A stretch of DNA of 64,000 nt, from contig JAVTLE010000015.1 in assembly GCA_033439295.1 (NCBI GenBank), positions 620,001 through 684,000 on the forward strand, given 5' to 3'. The notes beneath the pieces were generated by a model. The model searched no databases and was not told where the DNA came from. It was given only the letters and a program-made list of their open reading frames with translations. Below are positions 10,739-21,583 of the stretch, piece by piece (position 1 is the stretch's first letter; each line of letters opens with the position of its first letter). The DNA comes from Deuterostichococcus epilithicus. Its lineage: Eukaryota > Chlorophyta > Trebouxiophyceae > Prasiolales > Stichococcaceae. The position numbers and the translations under genes are program-made.

Positions 10739-13700
10739 ATGGCGTCCCACGTTGGACGCGTAGTCTGGCTGCCAGACGATTGTCCGACCTACAAACATAA
10801 CATAATAATTCTCTCAGATTCACTGCGATTGCAGGGCACTCCCCGATCAAAGCGGGCGAGGTCGCCCAGAAAACCCACCTTCTTGTGCAGTCAAAGGTCG
10901 GTGTGGTCCAGTGCTGCTACAGAATCATATTCAAACGTAATCTTCTGGCCCAACAAGGTTTCCTGGAAAGCAAACATTGTCCGCTGCTCCCTTCAGCGTG
11001 CCATCGACCAACTGCAGAAGGACCTGGCAGCCAGGCCGGGCGTCGGAGGCTCACCTGCAGCATGCCGCACAGCAGGTGGGATGGATCTGCACGAGCTTTG
11101 TATAATTACCGTCTGCAGCTGGCAACACAGGTACAGAAGCTGCATCTGTTGGCTTCATCCGATGCTTCTGCAGATTGTAGTGTTATACGGCCTCCTGACC
11201 AATTTGCTATCGTCATTTGTCGTCAGACAGCCGATGATCCAGCCGCTGCAGGCGGGCCAGCAGCACGGCGCGGCGCTGCAGGATCTCCACACGCAGCTGG
11301 CGGCGGCCCGCGGCGAGGCGTCCGCCACCGCCGGCGCCCTTGCGGCGGCGACGNTGGACCGCGGCGCNGCCATCGTGCGAGCNGCTGAACTGGCGGCGCT
11401 TGCGGAGACTCAGGCGGCCGATGCGGGCGTGGACGCCGCGGCCCTCCGCGCNGNNCTGGCCGAGGCAGAGGCCCGCGCCGCTGCGGCCACGAACGCCCTG
11501 GAGATCAGCCAGGTGTAGCATACCTCCGGAGTGACGCGCTGATGGCCGCCTTCTGATGGGCGCATGTCGCATCCAGCCGCTCGATGCCCGCACAGCAGCC
11601 ACAGCCCCGGGCCTTACTGCTTGTAAGCCTCCTGGTACAGGGTGAGGCTGCGATGGCAAGAAAGCAGCTCGTCAATTGCCAGGCACGGCTGACGGCCTGC
11701 CACACCGACGCCCAGTCGGCGGGCAGCCGCCGCCGCGGCCGAGCTGCAGGCCTCCCGCGCCAGGCACCAGGCCGAGCTGCAGGCGGCCGACGTAAAATGC
11801 CGGAGCGGCAGGTTGCAGAAGCCGCCGCCACAGCCGCGCAGTCGGCACTGCAGACCGCACAGGTGGGTGGCGATGTGGACGACTTGCACTTGCATCCGTT
11901 TGCACCTAAACGCTCTGGCAATTGGTATCAGCTCGTTATTACCTCCCACCATCTGGCTGTGCCCGAACGTACACTACAGGTTGCACGCAACAGGCTGCCA
12001 TTATGTGTCTGCTGCACTGCCATACCACAGGCGCGTGTCGAGACTCTCGAGAGGGACATGCCGCTGGCGGCGGGCGGGGCTTCGGCGCTGCAGGAGGTGG
12101 TGACCGCTGCGGAACACGCCGCGGCTGGCTCCGAGGCCGCGGCGGCGGCTGCGGCCGCAGCCACGGCGACGATCGAGGCCAAGCTTTTTGGCCTCCCAGG
12201 TCTTGCTTACCTCGTGCTTGGGTTCTTACTTGGGAAGCCTTGCTGGGCCAGTATTGCTTCTGCCTGCAAACAGGCGTGACATGCCACAAGCAGTGATGCA
12301 AGGGCCGGCCATGGGGATCCGCAAGTCGACCAGCGAGGATTTGCTGAACTCGCATGCTGAAACGTCGGCGGCGAGGCAGGACACCGCAACCGCCTGAGCG
12401 CAGCTGGCGGCCCATACCGCCGACGCGGCCGCAGTGGCGGCGGGCGAACGTGCGCGGCTCAATGCCGGCCACAGCGCAGACAGCATCTCAGCAGGATGCG
12501 GCCGCTGATGCATCAAGCGGCACAGCTACGGGTGGCAGCGCAGGAGAGGGAGGAGGCAGCAGCCGCTCCTGGCAGGAGCCCTGAGGCGTCAGCGGGGATG
12601 GAGCCAGCTCTGCGGGAGACGTGGCAGCAGCTGGCCGAGGAGCGGCGGCGCTGCGGCGAGCAGCTTGGGAGTTGCAGGCGCAACTGCCGGCAGGCCGCGA
12701 CCTGGGTGGGCAGCTCGCTGCCCTTGCTGCCATGCTCCTTGGCCTGACCTCCGTTGAGATACATAGCGGTAGTATTGGCTGAATCAGGCTAGCAACCAGT
12801 GCCATCAGCCCAAGGCTGCAGATTAAGGCACGGCAGTCAGCTCCATTTGTTCAGACACACGTTGCCTAATGGTACACCTCACCTGATTTCCATCAGTGGG
12901 CAACCTTAAAACAAATACGCAGGCGCTAAGGTCGCAAGACGCAGAGGAGACTGCGGCGGCCGTCAGCCGGCGGGCCGAGGATCGTGCGTCTGAGGCAGAT
13001 GCGGTCACCAGCGGGGAGCGGCGGGAGCAGCGTGCCGAGCTGCAGCGCATGCAGGCAGACGCCCGTGCCGCGCTGCAGGCAACTCCTGCCTCTCTGCAGT
13101 GCTGCAGCCACCGCCTGCTGTGTTGCCGCTGGCAAGCTGCGCTGCGGACAGCTGCTGCAGCATGAGCGGGGCAGGCCCTCGGTCGGCAGAAGCCTGTCGG
13201 TCGTACATCAACAGGAGATCATGTTTGTGTTATTGTGCTGCCTGCAAGCACGCAGCAGCAACACAGATTTGTTCCGGACCTCAGAGGAACACAGCGGAAT
13301 GAAGTTGGAATGGAATGGAATGGAGTGGAATGGAGTGGAATGAAATGAAATGGAATGGAATGGTACACTTGTGCAGGAGCAGGATGCGGCGCTTCGCGCG
13401 ATGCAAGACCTGCGGTCGCAGCTGCGCAGCTGCTCCGACCTGCTGCAGCAGCAGCAGCGGGCGGCGGGGCTGGCACGGGTCGGCAGGGAGGCCGCGGCCA
13501 GGGAGCGCGATGCCGCCGCGGCCTCGGCGCAGCGGGCGGAGCGTGCGGCGGCAAAGCGGGTCGCTGAGGCCGAAGCCAAATGCGCCTGCAGGTGTGTCCA
13601 GCCGGGAGTGCAGCCGGAACGGATCTTTCTCTGTGGAAGAATCGCACGGCTACGCACTTCTGACGTGGTGTGCAGCGGCAACTACGTGGCAGCATGGGTG

Positions 13701-16120
13701 AGCGCCGCCGGCAGGTCTCGAAGCCAGAGAGCTCGCGAGTACAGTAAACATGCTCGGGAGGCGTTATCTCCAGCGTCACGTCCAGCGGGGCATGAGGCAT
13801 AAGACAAAGTATGACGAGACGAACATGTAAGTGGCAGAGCTGTTGGCCGCAGGCTGGAGGACGGGTTGGCAGCCTGTGCGGCCGACGCCGCGCCACAGAG
13901 CATGCGGCGGACCGCCACCTGTTGCGCCTCGAGCGGCGGCACGCCGAGCAGCTGGCGGCGGCGGCCGCCGGGGCTGACGAAAAGGTCAAAGCAGCCCAGG
14001 CTGGTGCCGAGATTCAGGTGACAGCTGCCCAAGCTGCAGCAGCGGCAGCGGCGGAGGCTGCGAGGCGGCAGCATGATGAGCAGCTGGAGGAGGGAGCCTG
14101 CAGGCAGCAGGCGGAGGTGGACGTAGCACGCGGAGAGGCGGCGGCAGCAGCGGACCTGCAGTTCTGCGATGCTGCGCGGCAGGCGCCGCAGGAGCTCGCC
14201 ATTCGAGAGAGGCATGTACTCGCACGGTATATCGATCCGTTGATGTAGGGGACCATGGCTCGATGCTGTGAGCAAGGCGTAGCAACCATTGCGTGGAGGG
14301 CAGCATCTGAAGCAGATCCTGTGGATGTCGATGCAGCCAGGTGTAGCCTTCCATGATGCATGGGGAACACTCAAATCTCCTCCTATCGAAGGCCACAGCA
14401 GCGCTGGCGTGCAGGGTCTGGCAGCGGCGGCTGGAGGCAGCGCAACAGGGTGCCAAGGGGCGTGCCAACGAGGCGGCGGCGGAGGCGGCTGCGGCATGCG
14501 AGGCCGTAGGGCGTCTCCAGACCGATCTTGCGGCGCTCCAGAAAGAACGCGCTCAGTTGCGGCAGGTGCGGCGCTGAGATCATGGCAATGAAAGCACAGC
14601 TGTAAGGAAACCCATGGCTTCCGCGCCGCGCGCATCCTCACAGTCGAATGAGGCGGCACATGCCCTTCGTCTCGGGACTGCCACCTTGAGCAGTCTGGCG
14701 TGCACCGACTGGCCTCGCTGCATTATTCTGCTGGTGTGCTCTGCTGGTGAGCACAAACTCAGCGCTGCAACGCTTGCCAAGCCCGCTGGGCGTCCAGCCG
14801 CCATTCAGTCGTTAAATTGTCGCTCGAGGGCACGAGCGGCTGGAGGGCGGCCAGCTTCCAGCCGCACTTGCTTCTCACTTCATCCTGGGGGGCCATGGTG
14901 CTGTGCAGGAACGGCAGGAGGCGGCATGGGCGTCGCGCCTGGACGAGGCGCGTCTCACCTGGCAGCAGGTGCGGCGTGTATGTGAGTGCAGGTGTCACTG
15001 CCGTGCTGGACGTGGTATGCAAACCAGATGGCAGCACCAGCCGACGACCCTGATGACGCGGTGGGGTGGCCTGCCCACTGACAGACTGTTACCGCAATGC
15101 CGGAGGCCTGCTGTCGCAGCATGCAAGCTGAACCCGGGATGCAGAAGCACGGTAGCGGGCAGGTGTGCAGCAGAGGATGCTCGAAGCTTGGTGTGCACCA
15201 AGGAGGTGAGAGCTGCCTCGGGTCAGCAGAAGCGCTGCCCATGAGCAACCGTCTGTTCGTGCTGGACTGGAAGCTGAGGATGCAGGAGGTCCAGGCTGCC
15301 GCCGCTGCCGTTGCTGCCGCCGCTGCCGCTGCTGCCGCCGCTGCTGCGGAGCGCAGAGCCGCGGCAGACAGGGTAGCGGACGAAGACGAGCGCGCCTGCA
15401 GGAGACGAGGTGCATGCTTCATGCTTTCCAACACCGTCGTGCTTGCACATGCATGCATCACAGAATTGGCGGTGGTCATTACCGTCAATTCCAGCGCAAG
15501 GACGGAGTTGCATGACGCAGCAGGATGATCTCCATGTCTCCCGAGTGGCATGTCACTGCACCGGCTGTCAACCTGGCGAGATGCGCCACACCGCACCATA
15601 AGCTAGCCGGAGAAAGTCCACAGATTCACATTGTAAAGACGAATCGAGTTTGGGCTCTTGCTTTCTGTCTGCTGCACACAGAGCGGAAGGCGTGGGAGAA
15701 GGAGGAGTCGATACAGGGCTGGCGTGCCGCAGCCGCTGCAGTGCTCAGCTCAGAGCTCGAGGCCCAAAGCTGTGAGGCCGTCCTGCGATCTCAGATCAGG
15801 TACTGGCGTCCTGGCTGCTGCGCGTTTTGCTGTAGACAGGCTGCAACCCGCCTTGCCTGTAATGAGACGCTGCATGGTTGACACGCAACAGTGGGGCTGC
15901 GTCAACGCGAGTCATCATGCTGCATCGGTGCAGCAGACATGCACCAGTTCTGGAGGTCGTAGCAAATACATTGAAGCTTGCAAGCTTGCAGGCACCTGCA
16001 GCGGCACGCCTGCCGGTGCCTGGCCAGCTGTCGTGGCGGCCCGCGCTGCCCCTGCGACCGTGGACTCGCCATCTGTGTGGTGCCGACGGTGCGCAGGGAG
16101 GCACATGTCGAATTGGATGA
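10739..16120 (+). CDS. Large Ala/Arg/Gln-rich coiled-coil protein, many introns, function unknown
   Basis: A chain of exons on one strand encodes long helical, heptad-like sequence with almost no Pro or aromatic residues. Examples: LHTQLAAARGEASATAGAL (about 11290), ARVETLERDMPLAAGG (12031), RETWQQLAEERRRCGEQL (about 12610), RREQRAELQRMQADARAALQ (about 13020), EQDAALRAMQDLRSQLRSC (13379), [20 protein letters not shown] (about 13940), RLQTDLAALQKERAQLRQ (about 14510), WASRLDEARLTWQQ (about 14925) and WEKEESIQGWRAAAAAVLSS (about 15690). Such rods occur in centrosomal, flagellar and scaffold proteins; no head domain was recognised. Start and end are uncertain: an ATG at 10739 opens a 259-codon frame whose first part may not be coding, and the last exon (15992-16120) is weak. 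Several N bases fall in 11354-11455. Confidence 0.6.
13296..13363. repeat. (TGGAA)n microsatellite in an intron
   Basis: About 13 units of GGAAT/TGGAA with GAGTG and GAAAT variants fill the last part of an intron of the coiled-coil gene. They end about 15 bases before the acceptor of the exon starting near 13379, where a pyrimidine tract would be expected. Confidence 0.9.
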
Positions 16121-17453
16121 GGGTGTGTGGATGGTGGGACCGCAGTTTATGCTAGCGGAGAAAGGGAAGGTACAGCAAGTGGTGGTCGCGGCTGAATAGG
16201 TGCCGCTCGGGTGGTTGCAACGGCTGCGGCATGACCTAGCTGGTGAATAAGAATATCATATAGGTAGCCTGCAAGCAAGATGGTCGCGTTGTCGCACTGG
16301 TGATTGGCATATGATGCAGTTCCTTCCAAAGAACTTGGCACTTGCTGTCTGATAGGAATACCTTTTCAAAGGTACCTAATGTGAAGATGGCCATTCGGCT
16401 GAGTTAAACAGCACCTCGGTGCAGGCACAGACCAGCAGGTACACCAACATCATTCTGCAAGGGACAAGCAATGCAGGAGAAGCCGGACGATGATGGTTGA
16501 TCGTTCGAGGCAGCCACTCAGTCTTGCTCCGCGCCTCCGCTTCATTACCTGCCCTGGAACACAAAGTTAGTGCAGGCGAGAGTGTGATGTGCAGAACGGG
16601 TGTAAGGGCTTGGTTGTGCATGCAGATTGGCCTGGTGAAGCGATGGTAGACTTGTTACAGACACACACATGCATCGAGGTGAGAAACAGTCGTGCCAGCC
16701 GCTGACCTAGAGAGGAATGGGCCATCGAAACTCATGAAAACCCAAAGAGGAAGCAGCTGGGCATACAAACACCAAAATGGCAGACTGGGCTCCACAACCA
16801 CCTGGCTGACACCGAGCAAGCCACAGCAACACGCGCTGCACTGGGCAAGCCCCACCTGTGGCGCTCCTTGCACCCACGCTGGCGCCCGTGGAAACAGAAA
16901 GCTTGATTGGCAATGCCACACCACAACACCAAAAGGAAAGCACACTGGCACCCTGCTAGGCGATACTGGCACGCTGACCGCGCAAACCCAAAGGAACAGC
17001 AGCCGCAGACAGGCATATGCTGGGCGGCAGGCTCCTGCCAGGCGGGGCAGGACACACGGCAAAACTTGTGCCAGGCAGGCGGGCGCCAGCGCACACTCAC
17101 AGCCAACCTCTGGCGGGACGGCTGGCTGGCTGCCGGCCGCCGCTGGCGTGCGGCTGTGCTGCGCCGGGACTGACTTGCCCCGCCCACGGGGACACCACCC
17201 GTTGCCGAGACCACCTGGTGTTCAGTGTGCGCAGCCGCTCACGTCGCAGCCCCAACAACATCCCCCTCTCGGCAGCATCATCGTCACCAGGAGCTTATGT
17301 CATGCCGGCAGGCACCCCTCGTGCAGGTCTTCACTCGGGCAGGGCAGCAAGCGACTCCCGGACACGCCACCCACGAGCAGGTCCCGCAGCAGTCTCCAGC
17401 AGCAGGAAGCAGCCGCAGCCGCCAGACGTCCAAAGCAGCAGGCCCTCTCCAGG

Positions 17454-17495
<42 letters not shown>

Positions 17496-17627
17496 AGGCA
17501 GGTTGCTTGCACGCAGCGCCCGGCGCCATACCGCTGAGCAGCGCTGCCGGGGGCACGCATCTGCCGCACGCATCTGCCGCACGCAGCGGAGAGCGCCCCT
17601 CTGCTGCCATAGCGGCGGGCTAGCCGC
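16121..17627. other. Tail-to-tail intergenic region, probably the long 3' UTR of the KH-WW gene
   Basis: It lies between the coiled-coil gene and the KH-WW gene. A TTACA at 16656-16660 reads as TGTAA (the green-algal polyadenylation signal) on the minus strand, about 970 bases past the KH-WW stop. It also holds a trinucleotide repeat at 17459-17495 and a 281-codon plus-strand open frame (16692-17537) that I do not accept as a gene. Confidence 0.45.
17459..17495 (-). repeat. (CAG)12 / transcript-sense (CUG)12 repeat
   Basis: An uninterrupted run of about 12 CAG triplets on the plus strand. It lies about 130 bases past the KH-WW stop, so the KH-WW transcript would carry it as CUG repeats in its 3' UTR. 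Confidence 0.85.
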
Positions 17628-20600
17628 CTAGGCCATGTCAGCGGGCTTCTCCCACTGACTGACGCCTGTCTGGGTGTTGTAGTAGTATGGCCGGCCCTCT
17701 GGGTCAGGCAGCTCCTGCAAGAAAGTGAATGCGCGTTCAGCTTGGGCAACAACGGTCTAGACCTACGAAACCCTCAAACAGAAATCAAAACATAAGGCTG
17801 CTCGCCAGTTCGGCAGTTCAAAGGGTGCAGGCTGCTGCTGCTGCCAGTCGTGCTGTAGGAAGACGCAGGCGGGAGAACGGCAACTGCTGCACAGGTGTGC
17901 AAGCGCTGCAGACCGCCTTGGCACTGACCTGCCAGACGCCGGCGGCGGCGGGCGCCGCGGCCGCGGCGCCATAGCCCGGCTGCGCGCCATAGCCGCCCTG
18001 CTGCGCGGCGTAGGGGTCGGCGCCGCCGGGGAACCCACCATAGCCTCCGTACGCCGGCGCTGGGGCGCCGTAACCCGCACCATAAGCCGGCGCACCGTAG
18101 GGCGAGCCGTAGCCGGGCTGCGGGGCAGACGAGAGGGTGGCGCATGAGGTGCTGCGCAACAGATGGGCACAGCTGCTGCGCATGCTTTCAGAGGGAGGGA
18201 GTGAGGAGGCTTGGTGCGCACACATCTGGCACTTGGCAAGAAAACCCAGACAAATGCTGCCAAGTCTTCATGCAGCTTTCAGAAGTCGACCAAGGATATG
18301 CAACGGAATGCAGACCTGGGCATAGGGCTGCGGCGGGAAGCCGCCGCCGTAGCCGCCGCCATATGCGGGCGCGCCGTAGCCGCCGCCGCCCTGGCCGCCG
18401 TAGGCGCCTGCGTACGCACCACCATCTGCGGCAAAGTCAATTCAACCGGACATGGCTCAGGCTCATGGCGGCGGCCGCATGGTCTGGCACGGCGGTCTTT
18501 CATGCCAGAGGAGGCTTGTGAAGTGCTGCGAGATCTGCAGTATTTGTACAGCAAGGAGACGCCGCTTGCCAGAGCCGACCAGCTGGCTGGTCTGGGCACA
18601 CACTCGTCCCGGATGGTTGCGGCATCAAACAAGTGGCATTGCACAAGCGACATCGACAAATGCAACAGGGGAACAGGGGCCAACAAGTGGCACTGCCTGG
18701 CGACGCACCGCCCGCAAAGTTGGGCGGCGCGTTGGCGCCGAAGGGGTTGCCGCCCGCGATGATCTCCTGCACTGCCTGGGCGCAGGCATCGACGGTGTGT
18801 GGCTGGCCCGCGATGGTGATAGTCATGGGGTCGGAGCTCTGGTCGATCTGGATGTTGCTGGAGAACTGCTTCTGCAGCGCCTTGATGGTCTCACCGCCCT
18901 TGCCGATGACACGGCCGACCATGCCCTTGGGGCACTCCAGCACGCGGGACACGCCTGCCCCGAACTGCAGGGTGCGCTGCGCGGCGTCAGTCACGCAACC
19001 GTCTCAGCCCGCCAGCAGAATTTGATTTGAGCCTTTGTACGCAAGTCGATTATTGTTGTGTCTTGTATCGACACTTGTTTACAAGCAGGATGTGCAAGGA
19101 TGGCATTGTCGGCTGCAGACAAGATCTGGCAAGCAAGGCTGGGGTGCAGCGTTGTGTGCAACATGCAAATAGTGCCCTGTGCAGCACGCAACACAGGATG
19201 GCACAGAAACTCTGCAGCGACCGACCTTCTGGATGATGGCCTGCGCGCTGCCGGGCTCGCCCTGGATGAGCTCGTGCACCATGCTAACAGCCCGCTGCAC
19301 CGAGTCCGGCTTACCCGTGACGCTGACCTGGCGCGGCACGCCCTCCGGGAAGTCCTGCAGCAGTATGGAAACGCAAAACTTCATGATGGTCGTCCCCACT
19401 TGGCAAGAGGACAACATTCTCTTGGAAAGAGGACAACATTCCTGTGACTCCTCTGAAGCAAAAGAAGCCAATGATTGCACTTCGTTAACTCAAAATGCAG
19501 TCTCCCCAACCGGCCTGCAGCATGCAACAGCGGCGAAAGGTAGAGGCCGAGCGCTGCACCTGGTTAACGACGATGTGCGCGCCGCTGGCCTGCTGCAGGC
19601 CGCGGATGGTCTCGCCACCGCGGCCGATGATGCGGCCGACGATGCCCGGCGGGCACTCCACGGTCTCCGACACGTCTCCGGCGCCCGGGCCGCTGGCCTC
19701 GCTCATGAGGTTGTTGATCTGCGCCACCGCCGAGGACACCTGCTCCGGTGACGTGCCCGTCACCGTGACATGCTTCATGTCGCCCGGCGTCGTGTGGTCG
19801 ATCTGTGTCACCAGCAAACACCAGACCTCAACCGCGTTGTCGCTTGCACAGGAGCATTGGAGATGCTTGGCACATACAGAGTGTGGCAGCAAGCGCATGA
19901 TGCTTCAAGGTGGAACAGCAAAGCCAGTGTGCAATCTCGTCTTGCACAAGCCTGGCGAAGATCTGTCGAGTCGAGCAGCAAGTCTGGTTCTTGACTCGAC
20001 CGCACCTGGATGCGGGTGTTCGTGGAGTACTGGAGCCCCTTGATGGTCTCGCCCTGCTTGCCGATGAGCTTGCCGACCATGGAACCGGGGATCTGCACCA
20101 TCTGCTCCAGCGAACCCACGTTCTGCGTCAGGGCCGACGCCGTGGCGGCCGCCTGCGCCTGGGCCGCCTGCACGGCCGCCTCGTCGGGCACGGCGCCGGC
20201 CTGCTGCGCCGCTGCCTGCTCGGCGGTGGGCTGCACGTCGAAGCCCGAGTGCCTCGGGGCCTCGGCTACCTCAGTGGCCTCGCCGTTGGGGACGGCCGTC
20301 GCCTCCGGCTCGGGGGCAGCGGCTGTCTCCGGGGCCCCAGCCGTCTCGGCTGCGGGCGCGGCCGCTGGCGCTGCCTCCACGGCGTCCGTCGGCGTGGGAT
20401 CAGTGTTCACCGACTGTGCGGCTGCTGTGGCGTCGCCCTGCGGCAGCATCGCGAACTGGCTCGAAAAAGCGTGCTGAGCAGAAGGGCTCGAGGCGAAGGG
20501 CGAATCCGGTAGCTCCGCAGGGCGCTGCATGCGGGCGGTCGGGCGAAGCTGAATCGCACAGAGTTTGTTGATTGCTGGCGACTCTGCAAGGCTTCGGTCG

Positions 20601-20958
20601 CTGAGACGCAACCAGCAAGGGACGCAACGTTGCTGGGTGCTAAGGCAAGCGCAAAGATGTGCATTGTGGGCAGGTGACGAGGCCACGGGCTCCAAGGCCT
20701 TAACTAAGTGTCTAAAGGACCACCCACCTCCGCGGTTGCGGTGGCGCCCGCCTCCGGCTCCAGCACCATCCGCTTCTGCAGTGGCTCCTCCTCACCGGCA
20801 TCCGGCCCATCAGCCGCCTCCTCAAACTTGCGCTTCGTGCCGGCGGCCTCCTCCGGAACTGCCAGCTCCGGCTCAGCGACCACAGCCGCCCCGTCGTCCA
20901 CTGGCAACGCCTCCGCGACTGGCTCCGTCACCACTGGCGGCACATCCGCGTCAGCCAT
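17628..20958 (-). CDS. Triple-KH plus WW RNA-binding protein (CHLAMY1 C1-like)
   Basis: RNA-binding protein of about 591 residues from eight exons that close in frame: 20958-20728, 20524-20006, 19802-19560, 19354-19226, 18976-18709, 18425-18316, 18117-17929 and 17714-17628. An acidic N-terminus (with TKRKFEE, a possible NLS) is followed by an Ala/Glu/Pro-rich region. KH1 has GSMVGKLIGKQGETIKGLQ, KH2 GIVGRIIGRGGETIRGLQQA and KH3 KGMVGRVIGKGGETIKALQK, each with the GxxG loop. Then come about 100 residues of Gly/Tyr/Ala/Pro repeats (GGYGAPAYGGGYGGG) and a C-terminal WW domain, ELPDPEGRPYYYNTQTGVSQ followed by WEKP. This KH-KH-KH-WW order is that of the C1 subunit of Chlamydomonas CHLAMY1, which binds UG-repeat mRNAs under circadian control; FUBP-like proteins are the wider family. 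KH1 and KH2 are split by introns just after their GxxG helices. Confidence 0.93.
18627..18700. repeat. Short direct repeat in a KH-WW intron
   Basis: Two copies of AACAAGTGGCAYTGC lie about 50 bases apart in the intron 18426-18708. They coincide with no exon edge. Confidence 0.6.
19399..19442. repeat. 22-bp tandem duplication in a KH-WW intron
   Basis: CTTGGCAAGAGGACAACATT is followed directly by a second copy with one substitution, in the intron 19355-19559. Confidence 0.8.
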
Positions 20959-21583
20959 GCTGCTTTGCTGCGTGTGATAAGGGGCAGGCACGCACGTAGC
21001 GGTACAGGCAGCCTAGGATGCTCTGCAGCACGACACGGGTCGAAGTCGACCTAGCCTCGGGTGCTGAACCCTAGCCAGCAGACACGAGGGAAAGTCTGTC
21101 CTCTGCCCCTCTTCAACGCTGAAGGCTGAAGCAGCTCCGGAGCATGCATCCCACACGTCTGTAGTTTGCAGTGACATGCAGAGCATGCATAGTTAAGCTC
21201 CAACTTGCTGTCCAAGCCAAGATTAGGATCGTGCTGGCCCAATCCTGAACGAGTTGGCACCTTCAGAGCCGTGGTCTGGGCCTTGATCGCATCGACTTGC
21301 TTCGCTAACAGCTCCAAAGGTCTACTGGCATCGTGTGCGATACGGTCGATCGAGATCTGCCGACTTGATGCACGTCGAGCCATGTCAGCCTTCCCCAACT
21401 CGCGCAAGCCTGTCGAATTTGCCCCACTGGCGGTGAACATGTGAAGTTGTTCACACTTCGTCTACGTGGCGCGCGCGTCGGCACAGGCGGTCTTGCCCTT
21501 GCAGACGCTGCCACGGCCGGCGGCCGAGCGGCGGCCGCTGCGCCACTCTCTCTGCTTGCATAGGTCTGCGGGGCGTCGGTCAA
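20959..21583. promoter_or_regulatory. Head-to-head region between KH-WW and SMPD4 genes
   Basis: The two start codons face away from each other across 625 bases, so both promoters should lie here. No clear TATA or other core motif was seen. It includes a weak 129-codon minus-strand open frame (21051-21440). Confidence 0.5.
21051..21440 (-). CDS. Doubtful small open reading frame
   Basis: A true ATG at 21440 opens 129 codons. The first half (GKADMARRASSRQISIDRIA, then LLAKQVDAIKAQTTALK) looks helical, and the second half looks random. It lies wholly inside the KH-WW/SMPD4 promoter region. It could be the first exon of an unseen small gene, a 5' UTR piece, or chance. No family was recognised. 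Confidence 0.2.
   Translation of the reverse strand: MFTASGANSTGLRELGKADMARRASSRQISIDRIAHDASRPLELLAKQVDAIKAQTTALKVPTRSGLGQHDPNLGLDSKLELNYACSACHCKLQTCGMHAPELLQPSALKRGRGQTFPRVCWLGFSTRG

Noticed and set aside
13296-13363. Human satellite contamination
   Set aside because: The TGGAA unit is shared with satellite III, but the array is short and continuous with alga-like introns and coding exons on both sides.
13682-14659. 325-codon minus-strand open frame across the coiled-coil gene
   Set aside because: It runs antisense to several coil exons with good splice sites, and its composition (Pro, Cys, His, Arg) is that of a shadow frame.
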